Source of the DNA: Liolophura sinensis
Lineage: Eukaryota > Mollusca > Polyplacophora > Chitonida > Chitonidae
Direction of reading: 5' to 3'
Length of the DNA: 64,000 nucleotides
Assembly (NCBI RefSeq): GCF_032854445.1
Contig: NC_088296.1
Coordinates: forward strand, 15,365,485-15,429,484
The position numbers and the translations under genes are program-made. Under the pieces are notes generated by a model. That model saw nothing but the letters and a program-made list of their open reading frames with translations. It made no database searches and was not told where the DNA came from. Below, piece by piece: positions 1-14,454 of the stretch (position 1 is the stretch's first letter; the number at the start of each line of letters is the position of its first letter).

Positions 1-162
1 TCTGGCCGTATGGGGGAACGTCTGTCAGCAACCTGTGCATGGTCGTGTGTTTACCCTGGGCTCTGTCAGGTTTCCTCCCACCATAATGCTGACCGCCGTC
101 ATATAAGTGAAATATTCTTGAGAACTGCGTAAAACACCAGTCAAATAAATAAATAAATAATT
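1..162 (+). repeat. tRNA-derived SINE, family A, 5'-truncated by window edge
   Basis: The body and tail of the common SINE are present: an AAGGTCTGCCAGCAACCTG-like body, the ACCATAATGCTGGCCGCC-like core, then TTCTTGAGAACTGCGTAAAA and an (AAAT)n tail. The tRNA-like head lies outside the window. The assignment to V-SINE/RUDI-type molluscan SINEs is from memory and tentative. Confidence 0.8.
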
Positions 163-651
163 CTAACACCATACAGTTAGGCATAAAGAATGTTTCACTT
201 ATAGGATGATGGTCACCGGGTTTATGAGCAAAGGAAATGATCAAGTTGCCAGCTAGTCAAATGATAGAAGAGAGTGTTTATTTGTACTGAGTGGTGAACT
301 GTATATAATTGACATTGAAGTCATGTTTGCTTTGAAATTATGGAAGCCATTTGACAGCCAAATGTAAAAGCTGTCATCATGCTGTCTGACATGTCGTGCT
401 GTGTGTACTCAGGTTGTTGACACTGCTCTTTATGAAGTTATTAGCATTGCTTGATTTTCCTGATTGCGCTCATTAAACACTTGAACTGAATACACACTCA
501 TTTATTTGTTTAGCTTGCGATTCGTGGAACTATTATTAAAGTTCTTCAGAGTTGGTCTGAAGATTATGAAGAGAAAGTGCACATTTTGTTAGTCAGTGTT
601 TGTTATGAGGATAGTGCAAGTATATAGCGTCCATTGGTTCTCATGCCTGCT

Positions 652-793
652 GGCCTCTTTCACAAGACTACAATTTTTTCGTAACCTTTTCGGTAAGAGA
701 GGTTTTCTCGGTAATAAGCAACCATAAGACAACATGGTTTATAATAAATGTTATGAAAGATTAGTTTACAAAGTTTTGTGAAATTGTTCCCAG
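652..793. mobile_element. MITE-like inverted-repeat element, family M4
   Basis: The ends read GGCCTCTTTCACAAGAC and GTTTTGTGAAATTGTTCCC, which are imperfect inverted repeats of each other. They match the better-preserved element at 16090-16227. There is no coding capacity. Confidence 0.45.
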
Positions 794-847
794 GGTTCTA
801 ACCTAGCACTGTACATGTAGAGCATGAGTGTAAGAGCGGAGTGAAAG

Positions 848-1070
848 TACTGTACATCTTCAACATTTTCACATGTTTGTTAAGGTGTTTATTCAGGCTT
901 ATTTTGAAGACATTATTCTGTCTTGACTGATAACATTATCCTTCTGATGAATCCCTGAAACTGGTCAATCTAACCACTGTAGTTTTGTTTCCAAAATCAA
1001 ATTAAAAATGTGCTGAAATTGTACTGAAAGTTGCCCTTTTATGTGTGAAAAGGCTGAGGAGTTGAGGATA
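848..1070 (+). mobile_element. MITE, family M1 (about 220 bp)
   Basis: First of nine copies in the window. The left end (TCTTCAACATTTTCACATG) and right end (TGTGTGAAAAGGCTGAGGAG) are inverted repeats. The interior carries the family-specific words GGCATTATTCTGTGTTGAC, CCAATCCAACCAATGTAG and GCACTGAAAGTTGCTC in mutated form. No transposase is encoded, so it is a non-autonomous DNA element. Confidence 0.65.
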
Positions 1071-3900
1071 CCTGCAGTTCGAAAAATGTTACAAAAATAA
1101 CAAACCTGTCTAATTTCTGTTTCATGCCAGCTAAAGGTTTCATTTGACATTTGTATTCATGTACTTCATTTTAATAGTCATTGCTTTGCTTTTCACATTA
1201 GTAACATCTGTATTATTCTACATTGTACTCACCGGTCTGAAGGTCCTGTCACTTCTTCTCTGTCTACCTTTCTTACTGATGTTTCCTTTATGTTTCATTT
1301 TGTCACAATAAACAAATTCACATCACAGGGGGAATCCCCATGAAATCCCCATTGGTACATGGATGCATGTGTAACATTTTGTCATGTCACTGGTGAACAT
1401 TGCTGCATCCAATGAATAGACAATCCTGGGTCACATAGCCAGTTAAAAATCTTCGAACACTTTCCTCACCAAATATCATCGTCCACACTGGTCCTTGAAC
1501 TTTGAAAAAACTATATATACTTTTAAGGAAAAGTCCTTGAAAGTGTTTGATTTATCGGTGTTAAATATTGTATTGCATTATTTATGTGTGAAATGGACAG
1601 ATAAATCAGGTACCAAATTAGCACCAATTAATTTCCACATCGAGGTCTGTGCTTACTGAATGGTACTTGAAATTCCTCGAAAACCATTTTCCTTCAAGGG
1701 TGGAGAGCCCTGTAGAATTCCTAATCACTGTGACACACAAGGATTTACACGTACCATGAAACACCAAGCGGAGGTTACACTGGTGTACCATCTGTGCTGA
1801 ACCCTTTGATTCCCTCCATGGAAATTAAAGTGTTTAAAAAAGTTGGAAATTCTTGGAAATTCCTAAAGCTCACAAGCTGCAGTTCTGTAATGCTTTGGTT
1901 TAAGTTGCAGACCATCACATGCAATGATATATCTTCAAATTTCTTATAAGTATCAAATATATAGTCTGATTTAAGACATGTCTGTATTGAGCGACGTGTG
2001 AGGGCTTTTACCACTTTCGTAAGTGTCTTTGGTATGGTATTGGTTTTAATACTCTATATGCTGAATATATTGTGTCTGCATATTCAGCTACTTTGGGTGC
2101 TCAGGACAATCTCTTATTTAAAAGTCTTCAAAGCAAGCATTGTATGTATTATGCCAGTCCAGTGGACAGATAGTGAACAGAATTTAATTATGGCATGTCC
2201 AACTCAGCCCTAACAACAATAGCCACAAGGAAGTTCTTAGCTGATAGAAATTTTTAAGGCCAAGCATAAAATATCATTGTTTCCATCTACCACAAACATG
2301 ACAGAGACAGTATCAAGATAGCATGAGTTGAAATGTTTTCTTGTTTTAACCACTTAGTTTCTGCTGGCAGAATGTACATGAAGATTATATGTACACCTTG
2401 GAAAAAAAAATATTGCACTTCTCAATAGACTTATAAGTTCAACAACATGAGGGTGAGTGGCACAATATATTTTTAGAATTCCGAGTCTCCAGTTTTAGAA
2501 TGTGAAATTTACCTGGATATCTGTGAACAGTAGACCCCTTGGTGAGGCACAAATTTTTGAGTTGTTATGAATGGCATAAAACAGCATTCAGTAATAAATG
2601 AATGTTAAAGTAAATCGAAACACCATTCAGTGATAAATAAATATTAAAGTAAATCAGATATGTTTCTGAGTGGCCTGAAATTTGATGGACTGAACTGTCA
2701 AGAACGGTGTAGTAATATAAACCCATGGGAAACATTTTATTAGCATTAATTAATGGATTGCTGAAGGTGAAGGTCATATGAAAGCTACTTGACTTAATGT
2801 ACAGCTAAACACTTGACTGTAGGCTTTGAACGTTCCTTTACCTGGAAGAATGAAAGGGACCTTCTTTTGTGTTGACAATAGTTTATAATACATGGTACGG
2901 TGATAGAGTAAACAGCACTGTTAGAATAACAATAGAATGTCTGGGAAGATTTCAGTCTTTGATCTTATTGTCGTATGGAAATGGTGTATTTGGATCTTGG
3001 AATTGGAGTAGCTGTACACAAAGGACAATTTGAAGTCAAGAGGAGCTTAATTCTATGGGTAAAGTAATTTTGATGCCCATGGAAAAAAATGATTGACGTT
3101 TTATACCATTTTAAATTTGTAAGCCCTGACATGTCTGAGGAAATTAAGTGAGTACATTAGGATGAGAGAGAATTTAATATACAGTTGTGTAAGTTATGGA
3201 ACATGGCCTGTTTGTTCAAAACTAGATTAAAACTTAATACTAAATTTAACTTTAAGCTAAGTGTCATAAATTTTGTACTTAGCCCCCCCCCCCCCCCTCA
3301 AAAAAAAGGTGTACCAGTGTATTAAATATTGACTAAAACTGCTGTTGTTTTACTTTGACTTTGGAGAACAGCTTTGACTGTTGTGTTTGGCTAAAATTTT
3401 AAATATAAAATATGCCTTAAAACCAGTATTAGCTAGTATACTTTTGAACGACTTGGCTCAGAAAATCGTGGGTTAAAATACATACATGCATAATGCGTAG
3501 AAATCTTTGTGTAAACTAATAAATTTTAAAAAACACACAAAAAACACAGGTACATTAACAACATGCATGCTTTGTGCGGAATTTTTTGTATGTCGTTTCC
3601 ATATTTGGGTGCAATCATGTAAAATTGTGTATAGTTTAATTGTGCAGCCATATCTAGTGTAGTTTGATGAAAGCTTATAATTGCTGGCTAAATTTTATAT
3701 GCCAGGCACATGTATGTGTGGACACCTTCTGCAATTTTAAGGTTAGCTGCACATACATTGAAAGTACATACGCATGTATGTATTTATGAAAGGTTTATAG
3801 AGCTAAAAGGTGAACATTTGAATATCACGAACTTCCAGCTTGAGGTATGATTGTATTATTCTCAAGTCAGTGGAGAATACAAGTGGTTCCTGTCCACAAC
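1071..3900. other. Upstream non-coding DNA, no gene seen
   Basis: AT-rich sequence without an open frame that looks coding. The short ORFs here have no exon-like splice context. A 14-15 base run of C lies at about 3283. I see no recognisable repeat family in most of this stretch. Confidence 0.5.
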
Positions 3901-3902
3901 TT

Positions 3903-3965
3903 CATTTATTTATTTGATTGGCATTTTATGTTGTACTCAAGAATATTTCACTTGTTTGAAGTGTA
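3903..3965 (-). repeat. SINE family A tail fragment
   Basis: Reverse-strand copy of the SINE tail: (TTTA)n, then GATTGGCATTTTATGTTGTACTCAAGAATATTTCACTTG in the + orientation. Only the 3' end of the element is present. Confidence 0.6.
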
Positions 3966-4109
3966 TGAATAAAGGTGAATAAAGAGTGAATATATGTCCT
4001 TATATAAAAATGGACAATAACGACTTATGGAGTGATAGGGACATCTTGAAATTTGGCCCCAAAGTTTGAAAGAGCTGATTCTGTTGTTTTGTGTTAAACT
4101 TTTCATCAG

Positions 4110-4450
4110 TGAGGGATTTTAAGGATCAAAACCCAGGTTTGGTCATACCAAAAACTTAAAAGTGATACTTGTTTCTGTCTCGCGTGCCACTCAGCACTGA
4201 GTGACTAGAGCAAAGAAATAGGACTGAATGGCCCGTTTCAGTATAAGGTGACTGGGTGGGGTGTCATGTCTGGTGTCTTCAGCATAATACTTTAGCGTCA
4301 GCAGCACTTTGGTGGCATGGATTTGCTCTGCCCCCCAAAAGACACCGTATATGTACACGCACCTAATGACACCTGGTCGTCATGTGAACGACAAATTGTT
4401 ACATGTAAGTACGGTGTTAAGCCCCAATCTTTTATTCATTCTAACCATTC
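4110..4450 (+). repeat. SINE family B, full-length or nearly so
   Basis: Shares GACTGGGTGGGGTGTCATGT, CTGGTGTCTTCAGCATAATA and the tail AAGTACGGTGTTAAGCCCC with the elements at about 26860 and 39115. The head contains AAAACCCAGGTTTGGTCA. The core and tail define a second SINE family, distinct from family A. Confidence 0.65.
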
Positions 4451-5396
4451 TGTGCACGCATTATAGTGATGTCCCGTTTAAACTTTGACAGCGCTTATTG
4501 GATCCAGGTGCTTATATGGTACAGGTAACTGTAAATGTCCAATGAAGTGTGAGAAGAACATGCCTTTAATATAGAATTGGTTTTTAAACATGTACTTTAA
4601 CATGCAGGTATAGTAAGCGCATGATGTGTTATTAATGCCGCAAGCAGCTATTATATACATGTAGTTACACAGTTTGCAGGAGCTAACATGCATATATTGC
4701 ACACCTGGCCTTTGATGTCTTATTATTGACAGGCAGAGGTGTGAAAAGTAACACTTCAAAGTCTAGAGTACTTTGTGATCAGTGGATGTAAAAGTGTAGT
4801 ATTTTATGAACAATATCAGCACATAAAAAGACATGAACTTGATGATAGGAGATTATAACTCCTTTAATTAAAGAATTAATCATAGAGTCAAATGCTAGTG
4901 AATTGACACCTAATCAAAAAAATCTGACTGCATATTCAGGCATGCGTGGGGTGCTTCAGAAGTTAGTGGTGTCTGATGTCAAGTTCATCACGATTGATCC
5001 TTTCTTACATATATGTACTTGGTGTGTAAGAAGTAGGTGTAAGAAATTCTTAAGACAATCTGAAAGAAAGATATGACTGGGTGATAGCTTAGGTACCACT
5101 GAGAGTGTCCCAATAATGTTTAATGTTGAAGGGGAAAGATGCAGGTTGAAAATGAAAATTGGTAAAAAGAAAGTGACATGGAAGGTATTATATAAGGTAT
5201 GTATCAGTGTATATATGCAAATATTTCCAGGTACAAATAGTTTACCACATGTCCATGTGTATCTTTCAGTGATTGCAGGCACGTGTACATGTATGTGGCA
5301 TGACATCCTAAAATTCAAAAAAAAAAAAGCACCATATGTGCCGTCCATCTCATGTATGAAGCTAATATTTCTAATTCTTTCATGTTTTTCCATGTC
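4451..5396. other. Upstream non-coding DNA, no gene seen
   Basis: AT-rich sequence with overlapping ORFs on both strands at 4956-5586 that run partly into the minisatellite. They lack splice or start context and look fortuitous. Confidence 0.45.
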
Positions 5397-5940
5397 ATCC
5401 AAACATGCCACATCCATCTCTCCATCTCATCCAAACATGCCACATCCATCTCATCCAAACATATCACATCCAACTCTCCATCTCATCCAAACATGCCACA
5501 TCCAACTCTCCATCTCATCCAAACATGCCACATCCAACTCTCCATCTGATCTAAACATGCCACATCCAACTCTCCATCTGATCTAAACATGTCACATCCA
5601 TCTCATCCAAACATGCCACATCCAACTCTCCATCTCATCCAAACATGCCACATCCATCTCTTCCAAACATGCCACATCCAACTCTCCATCTCATCCAAAC
5701 ATGCCACATCCATCTCATCCAAACATGCCACATCCATCTCATCCAAACATGCCACATCCAACTCTCCATCTCATCCAAACATGCCACATCCATCTCTTCC
5801 AAACATGCCACATCCAACTCTCCATCTCATCTAAACATGCCACATCCATCTCATCCAAACATGCCACATCCATCTCTTCCAAACATGCCACATCCAACTC
5901 TCCATCTCATCTAAACATGCCACATCCATCTCATCCAAAC
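5397..5940. repeat. Minisatellite based on CATCCAAACATGCCACATC
   Basis: About 540 bp of tandem units mixing two lengths (about 19 and about 29 bp). They are built from CATCTCATCCAAACATGCCA with or without CATCCAACTCTC. It ends about 390 bp upstream of the predicted start codon. Long ORFs on both strands are artefacts of the repeat. Confidence 0.9.
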
Positions 5941-6326
5941 ATTTTCCATGCACCTTGTGAATCTGTTCAATGGAGGACAAAGTTGAGGACCCTATATAGG
6001 ATACAAAGATTTTGGTGAATTACCAGGTGATGGGCTGATATCAATGAGAGAAGTGATAGTAAACCTCAATGTGTGCCAACATGATGAGATTGAGGGAGTA
6101 AGGATTACCTGCTGCTGCATATCTCTAATAACTCAAAGACATGGCAGTTACGAAGGTGTCATGAAGTGCTGCCTTATGAAGTAACATATGGTGATGAACT
6201 GGTGTCTTGAAAGCTAGTACACAGTTAAGCGGCACAGCTATATTTAGGCCTGCTGAGGTGACATAATTGTTGTATATGAGACCTGTACACTGCTAAAGCT
6301 GTTTATCAAAAAGACATCGAGTCATA

Positions 6327-6431
6327 ATGCTGTCAATGGAGGCCGTCCAGTGCGTGGATTTAAGACTGGCGATTGATAACACAGCTCATGTGTACAACCA
6401 CAACAACGCTCAGCAGTCAGGCACAGCAAAG
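6327..6431 (+). CDS. Exon 1 (start codon exon, residues 1-35)
   Basis: Begins ATG CTG TCA ATG GAG, with a second in-frame ATG at 6336. It ends in AAG before donor GTGAGG, phase 0. A TAA in the same frame lies at 6294-6296, and no convincing acceptor lies between it and the ATG, which favours this as the first coding exon. The peptide starts MLSMEAVQCVDLRL and ends NNAQQSGTAK. Start choice between 6327 and 6336 is open. Intron 1 (2135 bp) holds two M1 MITEs, a 48-bp tandem repeat, an M2 foldback element and a degenerate SINE tail. Confidence 0.6.
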
Positions 6432-9400
6432 GTGAGGCTTTCAGGAGACGTAAATATTGTGTGCCGACTTTAAACTATGTACTGTAATTCTTCAACCTAT
6501 TCTCATGTTAACAAGGCGTTTATTAAGCATATGCTGAAGGCATTATTCTGTGTTGACTCATAAAATTATACTTTTTATGAAGCCCTGATATTGGCCAACT
6601 GAACAAATGTAAATATGTCTCCAAAATCGAATGAAAAAAGTGCATAAACTGCACTGAAAGTTGCACTTTCATATGCGAAACAGTTGAGGAGTTAGGGTTC
6701 TGTATATAGTTGTGCTATATGTACACTGTACATTGTTGTATTCATGCATGCATGTATTACACAGGCACTGTAATTCTTTAACCTTTTCACATGTTTACCA
6801 AGTGTTTATTCAGGCATATTCTGAAGGCATCATTCTGTGTTGACTGATGAAATTATAAATTATTAAAATCCTGAAATTGGCCAATCCAACCAATGCAGTT
6901 TTGTCTCCAAAATTACATTAAAAATGTGCATAAATTGCACTAAAAGCTGCTCTTTCATATGCAAATAGGTTGGGGAATTAGAGTACACTTCATGCATGTA
7001 CTATACAGTACAGATTGCTGACATTTATAACTTGATACATTGATACTTTTTTTGTTTATTTTTTATCAGCAAATGTTCTAACAGTCAATCTGTATAACAG
7101 AATGGTGATCACTTGATGTAAACTAGTGGAAAGTTAGATGTAAATTGAAAACTGGTGAATGCCTTGAAATGTCCTTTGCTTTTTCACCATCTTAATACAC
7201 GCCCTACAGCAGTCTGATAAGTTGGCAGATAGTCCATGTATTTATAGGTGATTTAGAGGTATAGCACTAAAATTTATTTATTTATTTATTTTGATAAGTG
7301 TTTGAAAGCTATATTTATGTGTCATTCTACCAGACTGAAATGTTAATCCAGCTTGATAATTCTGGATGTTTAAATACTGGTATATAGTCTAATTAAACTG
7401 AAGATCTTGTGCCAGGATGGAAATGTAAATTTCATATTAGTTAGTGTTGTTTACAGAAATTTAAGGTAAAACCTAAACGCTGTCAGCTTCCGTTGGCCAT
7501 GGGCTTCCCCCACGCTAATTGCAGGCTGCATGCCATTGTGTAATGTGAAATACTTTTAAGTATACGATGTAAAACTCCAATCCAAAAAAATACAGATTTC
7601 TCCGAAGAGGGACAGATATGCTTTCAGTGAGTTACATCATTTTGAAAGCTTCTTTATTTTTTTATTTATTTTTTTTTTGAGCAAAATTATTTTTAATATT
7701 TTGGGATTTAAAAATTCACCAAATCACCAGGTTTACTTGAAACCCAGATTTGTTCACCATAGCACCACAAAGGGGTCATCATGTAATGATGGCGTGTATA
7801 ATCACCATAACACCACAAAGGTGTCATAATGTAATGATGCCGTGTATAATCACCATAACACCACAAAGGTGTCATTATGTAACGACGGCATATATAACCA
7901 CGGTGGCACCACATACTGACGGCATACATATGCCATCTTGGCACTTGCTAGCGTGCAATATTTTAACCACTTTGAGAAATACATCCCAGGTTTCCCTGCT
8001 CTTGGGGTCTAGGTGACAATAAGATGGGTTGACGATGCTAATTATATGTCTGCTTGTGAAATGAAGTCGTTCGTTGAAGACCAGGGCCCATATTTATCAA
8101 CAGTCTTAAGACTAAGTCAAAAATTCAAACACAACTACAAATAAAATGCTTCACTCTTTGTACACAGATTCATTACTGCAAAACAATATACTACCAGCAG
8201 TTTGAGTCTTTTGCTGGTCTGAATTTATGTTTTTAAAAGAATTAAAAACTTTTATGACTTAAGTCTTAAGCTCCTTGATAAATACGACCCCTGGTCTCGC
8301 ACTAAATTGGTGTGCATAACCGTGCGTCATATTACAGGAATGGTTCTTCAGTAATTTGCCAGCGGTCGGTGGTTTACCCTTAGCTCTCTGGTTTCCTCCA
8401 CCAGTTAAACTGACAACCATCATATATTATATAAAGTGATTAACCCTTGAGCATTGTGTAAAACTGTGTTTTACACAAGTAATTGTGTTTTACTTCAATC
8501 CGCTTTTAAATTTGCAGCTGAATACCAGTCTGTGATCGGTTGTGTGTTCATTTTATATTTTTGCAGAAAGAATTGAAAAACTGTAAAGAGAAACTTGTTC
8601 AAGACACCAGTACACATGTACATGTAGGTCCCTTTGACAGTTAGTCATTGGTTCGGTTTCCTTGCATGGATTTGTTTCTTCTAATCGACGCATGTTATTT
8701 TGTATTGTATTAAAAGTACACATATCACTATGGATTCCACTGTTTCCCTTATTATTCACATTTTTTGTTGTTTTGTACACTCTCCAGTGTTTTGATAATT
8801 GAATCTTGGGATTTTATTTACATAAATGTATGATTTTAATAAATAAATGTTTTTTTTTTTCTCTCCTTTTTTCAAGAAGTGTCCATTTGAATATGCAGTT
8901 TACAACATGTTTGAGTTCATTAAGTACCACAGTGGTTTTATAACAGAACGATGCCTATCATTTCTTGTTGTCTTATCTCCTGGCAAACATAAATTTGTAA
9001 TAGCATACTGGTCAGTTCCCAGTTAATGTTAGACACTATGGCTAAATCTCTGCTGGTCCCAACCTAATTCAGACTGTAAAACATCTTTGCTCACTACAAC
9101 TAATATAGGTCCTTAATTGACCAATGAGTTTGCTTGCTAAGATCATGCCATAGGCTACTATGTCTATACTGTATTGAAGTTAAGTTTGGTTGGTTGTTCA
9201 GATCATGCCGTAGGCTACTTTGGCTATACTGTATTGAAGTTAAGTTTGGTTGTTCAGATCATGCCACAGGCTACTATGACTATACTGTATTGAAGTTTAG
9301 TTTGGTTGAATTTCTTGCATGGATTTGTTCTCACTGTTTTATTTTTTCTTTATATAAATTAATCTGCATGTGATACTGTTTTAATTGTATTTTAAGCTCA

Positions 9401-12400
9401 TTAAAATGAGCTTTGCAAAATGGTGGCCAGTGGTATGAACCTTAGAGTCACCTGACTTGTAGTTGTTCCTGTATATTACACATTTGATGTCACTTTCAAA
9501 AGCTCCACAGAAATCTGGATGAAGGAGTATTGTAATTGCAAGATAACAATGGTGGTCCCATAATTGACATGATAGTATATAAAGATAATAACACGTAAAG
9601 GAATTTTTAAATCGCTGAATTTGCAGCCGCGAACATAATAATTAATCTTAATTTTTATACGTGCTGTCTTCCTTTCCAGCCATATGGGGGAAGGTCTGTC
9701 AGCAACCTGCAGATGATCGTGAGTTTCCTCCGTGCTCTGTCTGGTTTCCTCCCACCATAATGCTGGCCACTGTCTTATACGTGAAATTTTCTTGAGTACG
9801 GCGTAAAAGACCAATCAAATAAATAAATAACTAAATTTTATATTGTGGGTACTTGAGAAGTACACCTTTTCTCATATTTAATGCAAGCTTTTGATATTAA
9901 GTGTGTATTTTGTACGATCAAAAACAAATTTCTCTCAGATATATTTTTCTTTTCATCATATTTTGTTTTATAATCAAAATAATAATGACCATTTGTGCCC
10001 CAGGCTTTACAACTGAGGAGATGATAGAAAGACGTAGACTCTGAAAGTTGACTGATTAGGCTTTCGTTTTCACCATTATACCTCTTCTGGAGGCTTTAAT
10101 GTGGAATTTGCATAGACAGCTTGATAATAGTGAATTAAAGTCCCTAATGGCAATTCGCAGAGAAACTTAAGGGACTTATCGCAGACTCAGAACATGCTAT
10201 TATGCAAGCAGGGTCAATGCAATAAATCCTTGATGCTTTGATTTCACAAACACTTGTTAAGTCGGGCGCAAGTCAACTTGCAGTCCTGTAAGCATCTGAG
10301 TCGAACTTGACAAAGACTTGACAATCGTGACTGGCTGTGTCTGACCAGATATAGTTTGTTTTTAACGTACGTTGGCAATGACTCACAGCTTCTCCAATCC
10401 CATGCAAGCTGTGCCCAACTGAGTGCAACTTGATGCAACAGCTGGATGCTTCTGGTCGCGGAAAAGTAGGACATATTCAACTTCAAACTTGAATCACAAG
10501 CCGGGCAGAACTTCCAAGTTCCTTTATAAATCCAGTGTTGCTCCAAGCTGCTTTAAGTGGCCAAATCCCCAGTTACCATGGTTACTGCTTGTCTGACAGG
10601 CAGAACTTCCAAGTTCCTTTATAATTCCAGTGTTGCTCCAAGCTGCTTTTAGTGGCCAAAACCTCAGTTACCATGGAAATGTTGCTCCAAGCTGCTTTAA
10701 ATGGCCAAAACCCCAAGTTACCATGGTTACTGCTGCATGTCTACCATGGTTGTCTGATGGTTGGTATACACCAGGCTAAATTAGGGACTCAGTGTAAATG
10801 TCCGTGCAGAGTTTCATATAATCTACGTGAACTCACACTGCAATGTTTCAACTTTGTATTCTAGGTCTACTTTCTCCTTTCATTTCTAAAGGTTTGGCAG
10901 TTTTCAAAGTGTTTTGAATATTTGAAAAACATTATTATGTTGTCTTGCCTTTTTTCCAGGAAGAGGTTGCAGAGTATAAAGAAAAACTGGAAAATATTGA
11001 ATCTCCGGCCCGTGTAGGTTGCCAAGACAACCAGAGTTTTGCTTGTTGGTCCTTAATTTGTGTTGTTACCAATAAACATGATAAAAGCATGGTGGTTCTG
11101 GTACACTAACATAAATACAAACTTTTAAGCTATGACATTGTGGTTCTTTCTGTATTTTAATGCTTTTTTATAATTCAGCACTAATTCAATTAAAGGCTTC
11201 ATTTGATGTATTACTTTTAACAGTTTGCTGAATTTCAGTTGTTGAAAGATGACATGTTAACTCACACAGCTGCATGTTTTCTGCGCACAGTTAATTCATA
11301 CTTACGTTAGGGATTAGGGTTCCATTGAAATAAATAAACAAACTTACACGGATATTTGCTTTCAACATTATGTAAGGCTCTCCAGGCCCAATATCCACTG
11401 GTTCAAAAGTGGTGAATACAACTGAAAGCTGCAGTGGAATTCAGTTATTGGCAGGTACATGTATATTTATCAGTTTCACATATGGCCTTGCCAAGCGCGA
11501 ACAAGGGGCGTATGCCGTGTTCTGGAGGAGTGGCTTAAGACCAGAATAGACATATATCAGTGTGAATCATGCATGTCAATCTTACGATTGAACCCATTTG
11601 TACTTAGACTCTTCAAAACTTCCAAGAAAAGGCATTGACCAAGACAAAAGGTTGCATGTCAGACTACTTTCATGATCTGAAGACTAACATTGTCTGAATT
11701 CTTGTTCATTTTTGTCTAAGTAGGGTTTTGAAGTTTGTGTGATATTTACCAGTTAATATTGTAATTTTTGACTGTAACTGCTTTGTTTGATTTTAAAAAC
11801 CTGTGCAAATAGTAACCTTAATTGAGTATATCGTCAAGCAAACTACACATAGGTGTACTTTGTTTTGACATGAGATGCGTGTTCTCAGTATCACAATGTC
11901 CTTTGCGAAAAAATAAATTCCAATGCTAGTTGGAGTAATGAACTCTCTGAATATTTTTAAAAGAAAAAATCACACGGGCAGGGGATGAATAAATACATTG
12001 AAATTTTGAAACTCCCCCGAGATTTTAATAAAGAAATGCAGAAAATTCTGGAGACTTGATTTTAGCACCCCTGTGATATGAACAAATAGCATGGAAAACG
12101 TTCCCCCATTGAAATGTTAAATCGGTGATATCCTGTTTCGTATCCTTTATATAATAGACAAAGCTGTAGAAATAATTAAGAGCTTGTTTGGCATATTGAA
12201 AGAACAAAACATATAAAGCAACAATGTTATTGGAATTGGCTCTCCTTGGATGTAAACATTTAACTTTGCTTCTGCTTGGAAAGGTACAGACTACTGATTT
12301 TGTATTTTCTATTTATAAAGTGTCACCCTTAGCAAAACTTTACTTGTCTGTTATACTGAGCAGCTGACCAGAACAGCTTGAGTACGGCGTAAAACACCAA

Positions 12401-14393
12401 TCAGATAAATACATAAATACCTTACTTTTGATAGATACAGGTTTGTTTGAGCTAGTTTGTTTGAGTCCAGGCATGCATTGTTTTTATGTTTCAAGGTGAT
12501 AAAAATGATGTGATGCTGGGGAAAATGTAAGTTTAAACTCTAAAAATAAGATTTTGTGACCTTCATTTGCTGGTAAAAATGCACTTTTTCAGGTGAATAC
12601 TTCGAACAGATACATTAATTACCATTTGACATGATTTTGATACAGGGCAGTGAGTCATCCCTCTCAGGTCCAGCCGTTGACACTGTGAAGGAAACCGGCG
12701 ACCCCTCAGCCACAGGCCTTGATGACCAGTCTGTGGCTCCAGAGCCAGACGACCAGGCAAATGCCATCCCAGAGGTGCCAGATGACCAGTCTGTAAGCAG
12801 CAAGATCTCTGCCACAAGCTCTAAGGATGTAAGCAATCTCAGCTTTCTCCGTTGTCTGAATTACATTTTATAGATGTGTACAATGAGGCATTTGTATAGA
12901 GGGAGGGGGGTTTGGGGAGCCCCTCCAGTGATCAGTGGGATGGCCAAGCATCCTTGAAGTCAGATTAAGGCAAAAGGCTTAGACATTGATAATTTTGATA
13001 GTTCCTACCTTGCAAGCAAACAAAAATTATGCACAATCATAAATTACTGTAAACCTTCATTTTCATACTGAGGTTAAGTTCTTCACTGAGGTCAAAAGCC
13101 TTCAAAAATACATTTAATATTAAAGTTTGCTCGAATGTTTAGGCTTAGACTGATAATTTTCATAGTTCCTAGTTTGCAAGCAAACAAAAATGATGCACAA
13201 TCATAAATTACATGCACTGTCAATATACACTGTTTTCATGCTGAGGTTAATTTTCTTTGCTGACGTTGGGAAGCATTCAAAATTGCATCTAATATTAAAG
13301 TTTGTTTTTCTTGTTGATATTTAGCTTTCTTGTTGATGTAAATAATAATGTTATTAAATGATGCGTTTACTTACATCTACATATTGCTTGTTTAAGAGTT
13401 AATGTTGGTTTGGACTTAAATAGCTTATGGCCAATCATAAGTTAAATGATATGGCCAGTGATGACCACACCTTAGTTAGTTGAGTCCTGGTAGTCTTTGT
13501 TGTTTATAGATATATATATATATAATTGTCTACAATGTTCAACTATTTAATCACATGCTGCTTGAAAAGAAAAAGAGACGCTCTCGTTCAAAGAGATCAA
13601 AATCTCGATCCAAAAGCAGGGTAGGTATGCAAGTCAGTTTTTTGGTGTTGGTGGGTCACAATTGTAAACAGAACAATTAAAGCAGGTTAAAGGCTCTCTC
13701 CAAACAACCAGGTAGTAAGCAAGTAGCTTGCCATTGCTTTGATTGTGTAGCAGTTGAAGTTATGTACTTTTAATAATTTAATAATTGATCCTTATGTTCA
13801 AAAACCATATCATTAAAACAGATAGCAGCCTCATGATTAGTGTTATTTATTTATTTGTTTGATTGGTGTTTTACGCCGTACTCAAGAATATTTCACTTAT
13901 ACGATGCCGGTCAGCGTCATAGTGCATGGAAACTCGGTGGAGCTCGGGGGAAACCCACGACCATCCACAGGTTGCTGCCGCACTGATTAGTTTTAGTTCA
14001 CGTGTACGTCATTTCAAGCCCCAGATTCAGTTCAGTTCTTAAGTTTTCTATATGTTATTTTCTACGTTTTCCAATGAAACTGTATGCTCCTGTTCATGGA
14101 ACGTTTCGAGTACAGGTTACACAGACCCACATAAAACAATGTAAAATGCATGGAATTTCATGAATTTCCACTTGATTACAGTAAGTCTTCAATCAGTTTG
14201 ACCTTTAAATCACTGTTTTTGGTGGCACTTAAGGCATAATTATGATGAAAATGACAGCAAATATTATTTGTTGGTGTCACTAAAGATGCAAGCTTTATAA
14301 AACTGTACAAATTATTTCTCTTCACCCCATGGTTCTCTCAGATGTTTTAAAATATTGCACACAGTGGTGGTTAAAGAGGTTGAAGAATTAGGG

Positions 14394-14454
<61 letters not shown>

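Noticed and set aside
5116..6018. Overlapping ORFs of 81-156 codons near 5.1-6.0 kb on both strands
   Set aside because: They are produced by the CATCCAAACATGCCACATC minisatellite; composition is just the repeat in each frame.
7750..8016. 88-codon + strand and 78-codon minus-strand ORFs
   Set aside because: They arise from the 48-bp tandem repeat, which is a multiple of three.
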